The position numbers were made by a program, and so were the translations under genes. A DNA stretch of 64,000 nt. It comes from Stackebrandtia nassauensis DSM 44728. GTDB taxonomy: Bacteria > Actinomycetota > Actinomycetes > Mycobacteriales > Micromonosporaceae. The notes under the pieces were generated by a model, which saw nothing but the letters and a program-made list of their open reading frames with translations, did no database searches and had not been told where the DNA came from. The DNA lies in assembly GCF_000024545.1 (NCBI RefSeq), contig NC_013947.1, positions 1,798,001 through 1,862,000 on the forward strand, read 5' to 3'. The first letter of the stretch is position 1. Each line of letters starts with the position of its first letter. Below are positions 8,312-17,098 of this stretch, piece after piece.

Positions 8312-9760
8312 ATGGGTGAACGTAAGTGGCGTATCGCGGTTGGTGGCATACACATCGAGAGCTCGACATTCTCGCCGAACCTGGCCGGGCCGAGCGACTT
8401 CGCCGTGACCCGCGGTGATGACCTGCTGAACCGCTACGACAGCCTGCCGGAGTCGGCGCGCTGGCTGCCGCTGGTGCACGCCCGCGCCATGCCCGGCGGT
8501 GCCGTCGAGGCCGCCTTTTACGACGACATCGCCACCGAGTTCCTGGACCGGCTGCGGCGGGCCCACGAGGCCGAGCCGCTGGACGGGGTCTATCTCGACA
8601 TCCACGGCGCCATGAGTGTGGACGGACGCCGCGACGCCGAGGGGCGGCTGGCGGCCGAGGTGCGGCGCGTCGTCGGCCCCGACGTGCTCGTCTCGGCCTC
8701 GATGGACCCGCACGGCAACGTGTCACGCGCCCTTGTGGACAACGTGGATCTGTTGACCTCGCACCGGATGTCGCCGCACGAGGACTGGAAGCTGACGATG
8801 GCGCGGGCACAGTCCAAACTCGTCGAATGTCTGGACGCGGGCGTGCGGCCGCGCCGCGCCTGGGTGACCGTGCCGGTGCTGCTGCCGGGCGAGAAGGCAT
8901 GCACGCGTGACGATCCCGCCAAGCGGCTGTACGGGATGCTCCCGGCGATCGAGGCGTGCGACGGGGTCGTGGACGCCGCGATCTGGATCGGCTACGCGTG
9001 GGCGGACGAGCCGCGCTGCCAGGCCGCCGTGGTGGTCAGCGGCACCGACACCGACCTGATCCAGGCCAAGGCGGCCGAACTGGCGCGCGCCTGGTGGGAC
9101 GCGCGGGCCGAGTTCGACTTCTCCACCCGCGCCACCGACGCCGACACCGCGATCGCCGAGGCGCTGGCCTCGCCGAAGCGGCCGTTCTTCGTGTCCGACT
9201 CCGGCGACAACCCGACCGCCGGTGGCTCCGACGACGTCCCGTACTTCCTGGGCAGGCTGCTGGCCACCCCCGAGCTGGCCACCGGCGAGGCTTCGGCGAT
9301 CTGGGTGAGCGTCGTGGCCCCCGACGCCGTGGTCGCCTGCGCCGAGGCCGGGATCGACGGCGAGGTGGAGTGCGCCGTGGGCGGGGCGCTGGGCTGGGGC
9401 GACACGCTGTCGCTGAAGGGCCGGGTGGTCAACCTGGTCGACGACGCCGACGGCGGCACCATCGCCGTGGTCGTCAGCGGGGGAGTGTCGGCGGTGCTCA
9501 CCAGCCGCCGCAAGGCCTTCCACTACATCGAGGACTTCACCGCCCTGGGACTGGATCCCGCGAAGGTGGACCTGACGGTCGTCAAGATCGGCTATCTGGT
9601 GCCGGACCTGTTCGACGCCGCCGCCGGCTGGGTGCTGGCGTTGAGTCCCGGCGGCGTCGACCAGCACATCGTGCGGCTCGGCCACCGGCACGTCGACCGT
9701 CCGATGTATCCGCTGGATCCCGATATGTCCGACCCGGACCTCACCCCGGTACTCATCTGA
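8312..9760 (+). CDS. M81 family (MlrC-like) metallopeptidase
   Basis: 482 residues. The N-terminal motif AVGGIHIESSTFSP (His14, Glu16), the GVYLDIHGAMSV strand (about 96-107), DPHGNVS (about 132-138) and the C-terminal-domain SDSGDNPTAGGSDDVPYF (about 297-314) are the conserved blocks of the DUF1485/MlrC family, zinc-dependent hydrolases including microcystinase C. Start chosen at MGERKWRIAVGG; an upstream in-frame extension is not conserved in type. The natural substrate is probably a small amide or peptide. Stands alone. Confidence 0.88.
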   Translation: MGERKWRIAVGGIHIESSTFSPNLAGPSDFAVTRGDDLLNRYDSLPESARWLPLVHARAMPGGAVEAAFYDDIATEFLDRLRRAHEAEPLDGVYLDIHGAMSVDGRRDAEGRLAAEVRRVVGPDVLVSASMDPHGNVSRALVDNVDLLTSHRMSPHEDWKLTMARAQSKLVECLDAGVRPRRAWVTVPVLLPGEKACTRDDPAKRLYGMLPAIEACDGVVDAAIWIGYAWADEPRCQAAVVVSGTDTDLIQAKAAELARAWWDARAEFDFSTRATDADTAIAEALASPKRPFFVSDSGDNPTAGGSDDVPYFLGRLLATPELATGEASAIWVSVVAPDAVVACAEAGIDGEVECAVGGALGWGDTLSLKGRVVNLVDDADGGTIAVVVSGGVSAVLTSRRKAFHYIEDFTALGLDPAKVDLTVVKIGYLVPDLFDAAAGWVLALSPGGVDQHIVRLGHRHVDRPMYPLDPDMSDPDLTPVLI

Positions 9761-9836
9761 GTGGTCACGGCCCGGTGAGTCGTCAAGGGACCTATGGCCC
9801 CGGCGGCCGAGTCGCCGACCCCCTAGAGTTCCCGCC

Positions 9837-10688
9837 ATGCCACCACAGCCTTCCGAGGTCGACAGCGACGACACCGCCACCGAACCGCAGTGGCACGACT
9901 ACGTCGAACAGTCGCTGCTGCCGCACTGGCGCCGTCAGGCCGAGGCGGCCTACCGCGCCATCCGGCGGGTCACCCGGGCCGAAGAGGCCACACTGGACTC
10001 ACTGTTGCGGGCGATCGGCGCCGAGGGCGGCGAGGCGGTCCGGTCCCGGCTGGAGCGGGCCCACTTCCCCGACGGCGGTTACGACGCCCTGATCCTGACC
10101 GCGGCCCTCGACAGTGGAGCCGTCCGGATCACCGCGGACTGGGACAGCGCGACGGTGCTCGAGACACCCGACGGGACCGGCTTCGACCCCGGCGTACTGG
10201 CCGGAGCGCTGGCCAAGGCCGACCGCGCCTCGGTGCCTGACGTGCTGGGCGGCCTGACCAAGGCGGGCATCGACCTGGAGCGGGCCAGCGGCGGCACCAC
10301 CGTCGCCGACGCCGACACCGCCCGCGCCAAGGGGGCGCTGGCCAACATGAAACTGGACGGCCGACCGCACGACCTGGTGGTCACCGACGAGGGACTGCTG
10401 TTCCTGGGCTGCCCCAAGGCCACCGACGACGGCGAGAAGCGACTGCGACTGCTGCTCACCGCCGCCGACGGCGTCAAGGGACTGGCGTCCCGCCCCGACG
10501 CCCGCTGGCTGCCCTTCGAGGAGTTCAGCCGGGTCCGCATCCTGAAACACAGTCCGATCCGGGCCATGGTCACGCTGCACGACGGCACCGAGCACGACTT
10601 CGGCTGGAGCTGGGCCGGGGAGCAGATCGGCGCGTCCGACAATCTGCTGGACGAAGTACTGTCCGATATGGCCCAGCGGCTGCGCTGA
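9837..10688 (+). CDS. Uncharacterised protein with PH-like C-terminal region
   Basis: 283 residues, not recognised. The N-terminal half (about 15-110) is helical and charged; the middle is Ala/Asp-rich. The C-terminal 90 residues (from HDLVVTDEGLLFLG, through FEEFSRVRILKHSPIRAMVTLHDGTEHDF, to the last helix) alternate short strands like a PH/GRAM-type fold. No signal peptide or membrane segment. A -10-like TAGAGT at 9824-9829 ends 7 bp before the ATG, predicting a leaderless transcript. Confidence 0.75.
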   Translation: MPPQPSEVDSDDTATEPQWHDYVEQSLLPHWRRQAEAAYRAIRRVTRAEEATLDSLLRAIGAEGGEAVRSRLERAHFPDGGYDALILTAALDSGAVRITADWDSATVLETPDGTGFDPGVLAGALAKADRASVPDVLGGLTKAGIDLERASGGTTVADADTARAKGALANMKLDGRPHDLVVTDEGLLFLGCPKATDDGEKRLRLLLTAADGVKGLASRPDARWLPFEEFSRVRILKHSPIRAMVTLHDGTEHDFGWSWAGEQIGASDNLLDEVLSDMAQRLR

Positions 10689-10694
10689 GGTCCA

Positions 10695-11903
10695 CTACGG
10701 AGTCGTCGCGGCCGAACCGCGCAGTAGCGCCGGATAGTCGGGCAGCTCGACGTTCTCGGCCTGCGAATCGGCGATCTTCAGCATCCACTTCATGAAGGCC
10801 GCCGAGTTGAACATCCGGTTGCGCAGCCAGGGACCGTACTTGCCGCGCGGCGCGAAGAACCGTCCGGCGCCCTCGCCGCCGCGCTGGCATTTGCGCACGT
10901 ACTTGGCGAGACGCTCCTGGTAGGTGGCGAACGCGGCCTGGTGGTCGCCGCCGGACGTCGCCAGTTCCCCGGCGAGCGTGTAAGCGCCCACCATGGAGGT
11001 TCCGGCGCCCATGCCGCCGATCGTGGCGCCGTAGGCGGCGTCGCCCAGAAGCGCCGTCCGCCCCTTCGACCACTGTGGAGTGGTGACCTTGACGATGCCG
11101 TCGAAGTACAGGTCGGTGGCCTCCCGCAGTCCGGCCAGCAGCCGGGGCGCGTGCCAGCCGACACCGGTGAACTGCCGCGCCACGATGTCCTTCTGCTGCC
11201 GCGGGTCGTGGCGGTCGTACTCCAGCGGCGGCGAGGCGAAGAACACGGTCGCGTAGGCACGGGCAGGGTCGGCCGCGTCGGCGGCCACGCCGATGACCTT
11301 GCCGGGGACGTTGTACATGGTCGTGATCGGCGGGGCGTCGAAGTCGTTGCGCAGCGACCAGAACGCGACGTAGTAGTCGAACTGCTTGACGAACTTCGAC
11401 TCCGGTCCCATCGTCAGCCGCCGCACGTTCGAGTGGACGCCGTCGGCGCCGATGACCAGGTCGAACCGGCGCCGCGTCCCGGAGGCGAACTCGACGGCCA
11501 CACCGTCGGCGCGCTGTGTCAGCCGGGTGATCGAGTCGCCGAACAGGTACTCGGTCGAGGAGCGGGTGCGCTCGTACAACAGCCGGGACAGGTCGCCACG
11601 CCGGATCTCGACCTCGCCACCAGCGAACTCGCCCGGCAGCGCCGCCAGCTGCCGTCCGGTCTCGTCGACGAACGAGAACGGGCTGCCCCCGGTGTCGGTG
11701 GCCTGCAGGTCGTCCCAGATGCCCATGCGCGTGAGCACGGTGCGATGGGTCTCGCCACGGAAGTCGACCGGCTGGCCGCCGGTGCGCAGCTCGCGGGCGA
11801 TCTCCACCACGGTCGGTGCGAAACCGTAGCGGGCCAGCCAGTAGGCCAGGGCGGGACCGCCGATTCCGGCGCCGGAGATCAGGACGGTGCGAGGGGTGGT
11901 CAT
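10695..11903 (-). CDS. FAD-dependent monooxygenase (PHBH/UbiH-like)
   Basis: 402 residues. It has the Rossmann GAGIGG motif at residues 11-16, the DG motif IGADGVHSNVRR near 152-163 and the GD motif LLGDAAYGATIGG near 286-298. This is the pattern of group A flavoprotein monooxygenases, related to TetX-like and rifampicin-type enzymes, which hydroxylate aromatic compounds using NAD(P)H and O2. It is divergent from a TetR-type gene with a 12-bp inverted repeat in between, suggesting substrate-inducible detoxification. Confidence 0.88.
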   Translation of the reverse strand: MTTPRTVLISGAGIGGPALAYWLARYGFAPTVVEIARELRTGGQPVDFRGETHRTVLTRMGIWDDLQATDTGGSPFSFVDETGRQLAALPGEFAGGEVEIRRGDLSRLLYERTRSSTEYLFGDSITRLTQRADGVAVEFASGTRRRFDLVIGADGVHSNVRRLTMGPESKFVKQFDYYVAFWSLRNDFDAPPITTMYNVPGKVIGVAADAADPARAYATVFFASPPLEYDRHDPRQQKDIVARQFTGVGWHAPRLLAGLREATDLYFDGIVKVTTPQWSKGRTALLGDAAYGATIGGMGAGTSMVGAYTLAGELATSGGDHQAAFATYQERLAKYVRKCQRGGEGAGRFFAPRGKYGPWLRNRMFNSAAFMKWMLKIADSQAENVELPDYPALLRGSAATTP

Positions 11904-11918
11904 ATCGGTACTCCCAAG

Positions 11919-11964
11919 AAACTGTGTCTAGTGGAAACTAATACGTATACGATAGACACAGTTT
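11919..11964. promoter_or_regulatory. TetR-type operator between monooxygenase and regulator
   Basis: AAACTGTGTCTA (11919-11930) and its exact inverse TAGACACAGTTT (11953-11964) flank an AT-rich 22-bp centre containing TACGTA. Both divergent promoters must lie here; TATGCT at 11965-11970 could be the -10 for the regulator. Symmetry is seen; binding is inferred. Confidence 0.6.
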
Positions 11965-11997
11965 TATGCTGGTGTCAAGTCCGAGACAGGAGCATGT

Positions 11998-13182
11998 GTG
12001 AGCGACAGCGAATCCACCGACGTGACCAGGCAGGCGCGGGCCATGGCGATGCTGTGGGGTGATGAGGCGCGGCCCAGCCGCGGCCCGAAGCCGAGCCTCA
12101 GCCGCGAGCGGATCCTCGCCAGCGCCATCGCGATCGCCGACGCCGAAGGACTGTCCTCAGTGTCCATGCAGCGGGTCGCGGCCGACCTGGGCGTGACGAA
12201 GATGGCGATGTACCGCTACGTGCCCGGCAAGGCCGAGCTGACGCAGCTCATGGTGGATCACGCGATGGGACCGCCGCCCGGCGGCGACGACGCGACCGGC
12301 GACTGGCGTGCCCGGCTCGACCGCTGGGGCAGGCTGCTGTGGGAGCGGTTCGCGGCCCATCCGTGGGTCCTGGGCGCCACCATCGGGCTGCGGCCCATCG
12401 GTCCGTCGGAACTGGGCTGGATGGACGCCGGTGTCGCCACGCTGGCCGATTCCGGGCTCTCGGGCGCCGAACGCCTCGACGCCATCGAACTGGTCTCCGG
12501 GCACCTGCGATCACTGGCGCAGCAGACTCTGTCGGTGGCGCCGACGATGACCGAAGCCGAGTTCCTCGGCCTGCTGGGCACCGCGATGGGCGACAACCCG
12601 GACCGGTTCCCGGCGCTGCGGGCGGCCATGATGGACGGCACCTGGCCGGACGGACGCGACAACGCGCTGGGCTTCGGGCTGGAGCGCATCCTCGACGGCA
12701 TCGCCGTCCTCATCGAACGGCGCGCCGTCTTAGTTCAGGCCCCGAACTCGTCGGGGTCCATGCCCATGCGCCGCCCGGATTCGAGCGCGGCGACCGCGGC
12801 CATGTCCGCCTCGTCGAGGCTGAAGTCGAAGACGTCGATGTTCTCGACGATCCGCGACGGCGTCACCGACTTCGGGATGACGACGTTGCCCAGCTGGATG
12901 TGCCAGCGCAGCACCACCTGGGCGACGGACTTGCCGTGTTTGGCGGCGACCCGCATCAGGCCCGGCTCCACCAACAGCTCGCCGCCCTGCCCGATTGGAC
13001 GCCAGGCTTCGGTGTGGATGCCGTGCGCCGCATGGTATCCACGCAGCTCGGCCTGCGGCAGGTACGGGTGCAGCTCGATCTGGTTCAGCGCCGGGACGAT
13101 CTCGCACTCGGCGGCCAGTCGCTCCAGGTGCGACACGTGGAAGTTGGACACGCCGATGGCGCGGGCCCGCTTGTCGGCGTAG
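11998..13182 (+). CDS. TetR family regulator with run-on C-terminus
   Basis: GTG start (VSDSESTDVTRQ). The HTH is at about residues 37-85 (LSRERILASAIAIADAEGL, then SMQRVAADLGVTKMAMYRYV), followed by a tetracycline-repressor-like C-terminal domain that ends naturally near residue 244 (AVLIERRAV, about 12729). There is no in-frame stop there: the frame stays open for another 150 codons antisense to the aldo/keto reductase. A TAG at 12731-12733 lies in the next frame, so a one-base indel may have removed the original stop. Likely represses the divergent monooxygenase. Confidence 0.65.
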   Translation: MSDSESTDVTRQARAMAMLWGDEARPSRGPKPSLSRERILASAIAIADAEGLSSVSMQRVAADLGVTKMAMYRYVPGKAELTQLMVDHAMGPPPGGDDATGDWRARLDRWGRLLWERFAAHPWVLGATIGLRPIGPSELGWMDAGVATLADSGLSGAERLDAIELVSGHLRSLAQQTLSVAPTMTEAEFLGLLGTAMGDNPDRFPALRAAMMDGTWPDGRDNALGFGLERILDGIAVLIERRAVLVQAPNSSGSMPMRRPDSSAATAAMSASSRLKSKTSMFSTIRDGVTDFGMTTLPSWMCQRSTTWATDLPCLAATRIRPGSTNSSPPCPIGRQASVWMPCAAWYPRSSACGRYGCSSIWFSAGTISHSAASRSRCDTWKLDTPMARARLSA

Positions 13183-13565
13183 ACGCGCTCCAGTGCCTTC
13201 CACGTCTCGACGTACAGGTCCTGGCCGGGAGCGGGCCAGTGGATCAGATACAGGTCCACATAGTCCATGCCGAGCCGGTCGAGGGACGCGTCGAAGGCCT
13301 TCAACGCCGCGTCGAAACCCTGGTCGTTGTTCCACAGTTTCGTGGTGATGAACAGGTCCCCACGGGGGACCCCCGACTCGGCGACCGCCCGCCCGACACC
13401 CTCTTCGTTCTTGTACAGCGACGCGGTGTCGATGCTGCGATAGCCGTTGTCGATGGCCACGACACAGGAACGCCGGGCCTCGTCGTCACTGGCGCGCCAC
13501 ACGCCCAGTCCGAGCTGCGGCATCTCGACGCCGTTGTTCAAGGTGATGTTCGGTGCGCTGGTCAT
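12735..13565 (-). CDS. Aldo/keto reductase
   Basis: 276 residues starting MTSAPNITLNNGVEMPQLGLG. The catalytic tetrad is visible: Asp and Tyr in GYRSIDTASLYKNEEGVG (about 44-61), Lys in ITTKLWN (about 76-82) and His in DLYLIHWP (about 107-114). The NADPH-site region VIPKSVTPSRIVEN (about 228-241) is also present. Resembles 2,5-diketo-gluconate reductase-type AKR5 enzymes. The physiological substrate is not predictable. Transcribed alone; its 3' end overlaps the run-on of the TetR frame. Confidence 0.9.
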   Translation of the reverse strand: MTSAPNITLNNGVEMPQLGLGVWRASDDEARRSCVVAIDNGYRSIDTASLYKNEEGVGRAVAESGVPRGDLFITTKLWNNDQGFDAALKAFDASLDRLGMDYVDLYLIHWPAPGQDLYVETWKALERVYADKRARAIGVSNFHVSHLERLAAECEIVPALNQIELHPYLPQAELRGYHAAHGIHTEAWRPIGQGGELLVEPGLMRVAAKHGKSVAQVVLRWHIQLGNVVIPKSVTPSRIVENIDVFDFSLDEADMAAVAALESGRRMGMDPDEFGA

Positions 13566-13685
13566 CGCGTGCCCGGCCTTCCTGGTCGTCAAGTCACTGA
13601 CGCCAGTAGTCTCGCATCGCGACGCGCCCGGCACGGCGGTTCCGGACGATGGAACCCGTCACACCGGTGCCGACCAGCGGCACGG

Positions 13686-14036
13686 CTAGCCGACCGGACT
13701 GTCCAAAAGCGCCGAAAGCTTGCGCAGGTTGTCGCGCAGCGGCCAGTAGTAGACCCAGGTTCCGCGACGTTCGCAGTCCACCAGCCCGGCGGTGCGCAGC
13801 ACCTTGAGGTGATGCGAGATGGTGGCGCCGGTCAGGTCGAAGGCACCGGTGAGGTCGCAGACGCAGATCTCGTCGGGGGCCGAGGTGATCAGCGACAAGA
13901 GCCGCAGCCGCACCGGGTCGCCGAGCGCCTTGAACATCGCCGACAGTCCGACGGCGCGCTCGTCGTCGAGGGCGGTCTCGGCCAGCGGGGCGCAGCAGGA
14001 GACGGGGATCGGTGCGGTGAGCGTCGGATCGGCCAT
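13686..14036 (-). CDS. arsR: ArsR/SmtB family arsenic-responsive repressor
   Basis: 116 residues. The ArsR metalloid site is present as EICVCDLTGAF with Cys58 and Cys60 at the start of the recognition helix region, plus a second Cys pair, Cys14-Cys15, near the N-terminus. The HTH continues through ATISHHLKVLRTAGLV. Divergent from the arsenite methyltransferase, which it probably represses until As(III) binds. The CxC pair makes arsenite/antimonite more likely than zinc or cadmium. Confidence 0.88.
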   Translation of the reverse strand: MADPTLTAPIPVSCCAPLAETALDDERAVGLSAMFKALGDPVRLRLLSLITSAPDEICVCDLTGAFDLTGATISHHLKVLRTAGLVDCERRGTWVYYWPLRDNLRKLSALLDSPVG

Positions 14037-14045
14037 GCCGCTATT

Positions 14046-14108
14046 TTGACAGCTATCGAATCAGAGTGCTAGCCTCGCCTCAACAGCTGTTTAGACAACC
14101 ATCTAGAT
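14046..14108 (+). promoter_or_regulatory. arsM promoter and ArsR operator
   Basis: TTGACA (14046-14051), 18 bp, then TAGCCT (14070-14075) preceded by TGC form a good extended promoter reading toward arsM. The palindrome ATCTAGAT (14101-14108) just downstream sits where a repressor would block transcription. The promoter is read from the sequence; the operator role is inferred. Confidence 0.55.
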
Positions 14109-14132
14109 AGTGTTTCGTCCGAGGAGAACACC

Positions 14133-14930
14133 ATGACGACCATCGACAACACCAGCTGCTGTGGCCCGACCGCCATCCCCGAGCCCACCGATCCCGTCGC
14201 GCTGCGGGAGCGGGTGCGGGAAAGCTACGCCGCCGCGGCCCGCAAGGTCAACGAGGGCGGCGGAGGCTGCTGTGGCCCCGCCACCACCGACGACCTCGAC
14301 TTCTTCGGCCCCGAGGCCTACGCCGCCGCCGACCGGGACTCACTGCCCGACGCGGCGGTGGCCGCCAGCCTCGGCTGCGGCAACCCGGTCGCGGTCGCCG
14401 ACCTGGCCGAGGGCGAGACCGTGCTGGACCTGGGTTCCGGCGGCGGGATCGACGTACTGCTGTCGGCCAAACGCGTCGGCCCGACGGGCCGGGCCTACGG
14501 GCTCGACATGACCGACGACATGCTGGAGTTGGCCCGCGCCAACGCCAGCAAGGCGGGGGCGACCAACGTGGAGTTCCTCAGGGGCGAGATCGAGGAGGTT
14601 CCGCTGCCGGACGCCAGCGTCGACGTCATCATCTCCAACTGCGTCATCAACCTGTCGACCGACAAACCCGCGGTGTTCGCCGAGATGACGCGGGTGCTGC
14701 GTCCGGGCGGTCGCATCGGCCTCAGCGACGTCGTCGCCGCCGACACCCTGTCGCCGTCCGACCGTGCCGCGCGCGGCGGGCACGTCGGCTGCATCGCCGG
14801 GGCACTGTCCTTCGAGGAGTACCGGGAACAGTTGGCGGCGGCCGGTTTCGGCCAGATCAGCATCACGCCCACCCACGAGGTCACCGACGGCATGCACTCG
14901 GCGATTGTGCGAGCTCACAAACCGTCCTGA
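14133..14930 (+). CDS. arsM: Arsenite S-adenosylmethyltransferase
   Basis: 265 residues. The SAM-binding motif VLDLGSGGGIDVLL is at 97-110. The cysteines expected of ArsM are present: Cys82 (SLGCGNP), Cys170 (SNCVINLS) and Cys220 (HVGCIAG), plus N-terminal Cys9-Cys10 and Cys46-Cys47 pairs typical of actinobacterial members. It methylates As(III) to methylated, partly volatile species. Preceded by GAGGAG and by the ArsR-type operator; the divergent arsR supports the role. Confidence 0.93.
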   Translation: MTTIDNTSCCGPTAIPEPTDPVALRERVRESYAAAARKVNEGGGGCCGPATTDDLDFFGPEAYAAADRDSLPDAAVAASLGCGNPVAVADLAEGETVLDLGSGGGIDVLLSAKRVGPTGRAYGLDMTDDMLELARANASKAGATNVEFLRGEIEEVPLPDASVDVIISNCVINLSTDKPAVFAEMTRVLRPGGRIGLSDVVAADTLSPSDRAARGGHVGCIAGALSFEEYREQLAAAGFGQISITPTHEVTDGMHSAIVRAHKPS

Positions 14931-15057
14931 ATCCGGACCAGCACCGTCAAAACGCCCCGTCCGAAGTACACGGTGTGACCGTCCATGTTCGAAATGGCCC
15001 AAAAATTAAGCGCGAGTTAAGAAGTCGTTCAGTGTACTCAGTATCGTGGTCCGCCGT

Positions 15058-15079
15058 GAGCCCGGAACAACCCGGGCTC
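15058..15079 (+). promoter_or_regulatory. 5'-UTR hairpin before the paralogue array
   Basis: GAGCCCGG and CCGGGCTC form an 8-bp stem with a 6-base loop, 27 bp before the first start codon of the array. No T tract follows, so mRNA protection is as likely as termination. The 175-bp gap upstream (14931-15105) otherwise shows an AT-rich stretch near 15000-15045 that probably contains the promoter. Confidence 0.4.
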
Positions 15080-15105
15080 CATGGCCGACCGCAGAGGACA
15101 CGTCT

Positions 15106-15702
15106 ATGCGCAATCGCAAGTGGAAGATCGCGGCCGGGATCGGTGCCGCCGCACTGATCGTCGGCGGAGTCGCGGGCGTGGCCGGATTGGCCAACGCCGA
15201 CCCGACGGCGAAGTCCACGACCTTCGTGGACGGCTTCGGGAACATCAACGACGACTGGAGCGACAACCACCGCGAGGCCGGAGTCCTGTGCGACGGCTGC
15301 GACAACTCGCAGGGCACCGACCTCGTCCACCTGTGGCAGGCGATTCTGGCCGCCGACGGCTACCTCACCGACGAGCAGATCGACGGCTACTTCGGTCCCG
15401 CGACCGCCAAGGCCACCAAGCAGTGGAAGGCCGATCGCGGCCTGACCGCCAACGGCCGGGTCGGCAACGGTTCCTGGACCCTGGCCGACGACTACCTCGA
15501 GCCGGATCCCGAACTCGGCGATGAGTACCCGATCTACAACGGCGAGACCGACGGCAATGTCCAGTTCGGTCGCGCCACCGACGCCACCGGGGCGTACCGG
15601 ATGAACGTCGTGGTCACCTCCGAGGGCTACGAGATGTTCAACAGTTCCTACGAACAGGGCGTCCAGCTGTTCGAGGAAACCGTCACCTGGACCACCGAAT
15701 AA
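15106..15702 (+). CDS. Secreted peptidoglycan-binding-like CxxC protein, paralogue 1
   Basis: 198 residues. A basic start MRNRKWK and hydrophobic stretch form a signal peptide with probable cleavage after ANA (31). Next comes a conserved block with FVDGFGNINDDW and LCDGCDNS (Cys62, Cys65), then a PG_binding_1-like segment (about 72-131: TDLVHLWQAILAADGYL, IDGYFGPATAKATKQW, NGRVGNGSW). A small C-terminal strand-rich region carries NVQFGRATDATGAYRM. Exported; the CxxC could form a disulfide or bind metal. First of four tandem paralogues; its upstream region holds the array promoter. Confidence 0.87.
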   Translation: MRNRKWKIAAGIGAAALIVGGVAGVAGLANADPTAKSTTFVDGFGNINDDWSDNHREAGVLCDGCDNSQGTDLVHLWQAILAADGYLTDEQIDGYFGPATAKATKQWKADRGLTANGRVGNGSWTLADDYLEPDPELGDEYPIYNGETDGNVQFGRATDATGAYRMNVVVTSEGYEMFNSSYEQGVQLFEETVTWTTE

Positions 15703-15776
15703 CGATCCCTACGCAACTGTGCCGGCGTCACCGCCGGGACATTCCCAGAAAAACCCAACCCTAGGGGCAGAACAGA

Positions 15777-16367
15777 ATGCGCAACCGCAAACGCAAGATC
15801 GCCATGGGCGTCGGCGCCGCCGCGCTGGTCGTCGGTGGTGTCGCGGGCGTGGCCGGAATCGCCTCGGCCGACCCCGGCACCAAGGCCGTCGAGTACGTGG
15901 ACGGCTTCGGCAACGTGAACGACGACTTCAACGACCACCAGCGCGAAGCGGGCGTCCTTTGTGACGGCTGCGAGAACTCCAGCGACACCGACCTGGTGAC
16001 GCTGTGGCAGTCGATCCTGGCCTCCGACGGCTACCTCGGTCTCGACGAGATCGACGGCGACTTCGGCGCCGCCACCGCCGACGCCACCGCCGCCTGGCAG
16101 GGCGACAACGAGCTCGACCCGACCGGTGAGGTCGACCAGGCCACCTGGGCCACCGCCGACGACTACCTGGAACTGGGCGACAACGGCTACGACGTCTTCT
16201 ACCCCGGTGACGAGCAGGGCGGCGTCAACCTGGAACGCGACCCCGACGACGGCACCTACGACCTGCTCGACGTGACCGACCCCGCGGGCGCCACCTACGC
16301 CAACGCGAGCGGCGAAGGCTACATCTGGATCTTCGAAGAGAGCATCAAGCTCACCGCCGCCGAATAG
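15777..16367 (+). CDS. Secreted peptidoglycan-binding-like CxxC protein, paralogue 2
   Basis: 196 residues with the same layout: signal peptide (MRNRKRKIAMGVGAAAL, cleavage near ASA), FVDG-type block as YVDGFGNVNDDF, LCDGCENS, a PG_binding_1-like segment (LWQSILASDGYL, IDGDFGAATADATAAW), then a strand-rich tail. It is preceded by AGGGGCAG. A 70-bp stretch (16095-16164) is identical to paralogue 4. Function is inferred only as a wall-associated or extracellular protein. Confidence 0.87.
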   Translation: MRNRKRKIAMGVGAAALVVGGVAGVAGIASADPGTKAVEYVDGFGNVNDDFNDHQREAGVLCDGCENSSDTDLVTLWQSILASDGYLGLDEIDGDFGAATADATAAWQGDNELDPTGEVDQATWATADDYLELGDNGYDVFYPGDEQGGVNLERDPDDGTYDLLDVTDPAGATYANASGEGYIWIFEESIKLTAAE

Positions 16368-16380
16368 GAGCGAATCACCC

Positions 16381-16977
16381 GTGCGCAATCGCAAGTGGAA
16401 AGTCGCCGTCGGCATCGGTGCCGCGGCGTTGATCGCCGGTGGTGTCGTGGGCGTGGCGGGTTTCGCCAACGCCGAGAACCCGGCGCGGGCGGCCAAGTTC
16501 GTCGACGGTTTCGGCAAGGTCACCGACGACTTCAGTGACCACGCCAAGGAGGTCGGCGCCCTGTGCGACGGCTGCGGCAACTCGCGCGGCACCGACCTGG
16601 TGCTGCTGTGGCAGTCGATCCTGGCCGCCGACGGCTACCTGCCCGGCTCCGAGATCGACGGCTACTTCGGTGACAGGACCGCCGAGGCCACCAAGGAGTG
16701 GCAGTCCGACCACGACCTCGACTCCGACGGTCGGGTCGGCAGCAAGACCTGGGCGGCCGCCGACGACAACATGAATGTGGACAGTGACGGTTCCGTCTAC
16801 TACTTCGGTGGTGACGAGGAACTGGGCGGCTTCCTCACCTTCGCGCGTGACGAGGACAAGGGCAACTACGACCTCATCAGGGTGGGCGTGTACGACGACG
16901 CCTCCTGGGACGACACGAGCGGAAGCAAGTACCTCTACATGTCCAAGGCCAGCAACACTCTGGTCGAAGAGGACTGA
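16381..16977 (+). CDS. Secreted peptidoglycan-binding-like CxxC protein, paralogue 3
   Basis: 198 residues, GTG start 13 bp after paralogue 2 with AGGAG in between, so the two are cotranscribed. Signal peptide MRNRKWKVAVGIGAAAL (cleavage near ANA), KFVDGFGKVTDDF, LCDGCGNS, PGBD-like LWQSILAADGYL and IDGYFGDRTAEATKEW, and a C-terminal part FLTFARDEDKGNYDLI. Somewhat more diverged than 2 and 4. Followed by a strong terminator, closing the first transcript unit. Confidence 0.87.
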   Translation: MRNRKWKVAVGIGAAALIAGGVVGVAGFANAENPARAAKFVDGFGKVTDDFSDHAKEVGALCDGCGNSRGTDLVLLWQSILAADGYLPGSEIDGYFGDRTAEATKEWQSDHDLDSDGRVGSKTWAAADDNMNVDSDGSVYYFGGDEELGGFLTFARDEDKGNYDLIRVGVYDDASWDDTSGSKYLYMSKASNTLVEED

Positions 16978-16995
16978 CGGTCAGACTCCTGTCTG

Positions 16996-17026
16996 GGGCC
17001 CGGCGATTTTTCGCCGGGCCCTTTTT
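16996..17026 (+). terminator. Rho-independent terminator after paralogue 3
   Basis: An 11-bp perfect stem (16996-17006 with 17011-17021), TTTT loop and TTTTT tail. It separates paralogues 1-3 from paralogue 4. Confidence 0.92.
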
Positions 17027-17098
17027 CGCGTAAACCCTTTCCGGGTGTTCTGACGTCTTTATTGCTGAAGGACAACAACAACCCGAGGGGCACAACTG

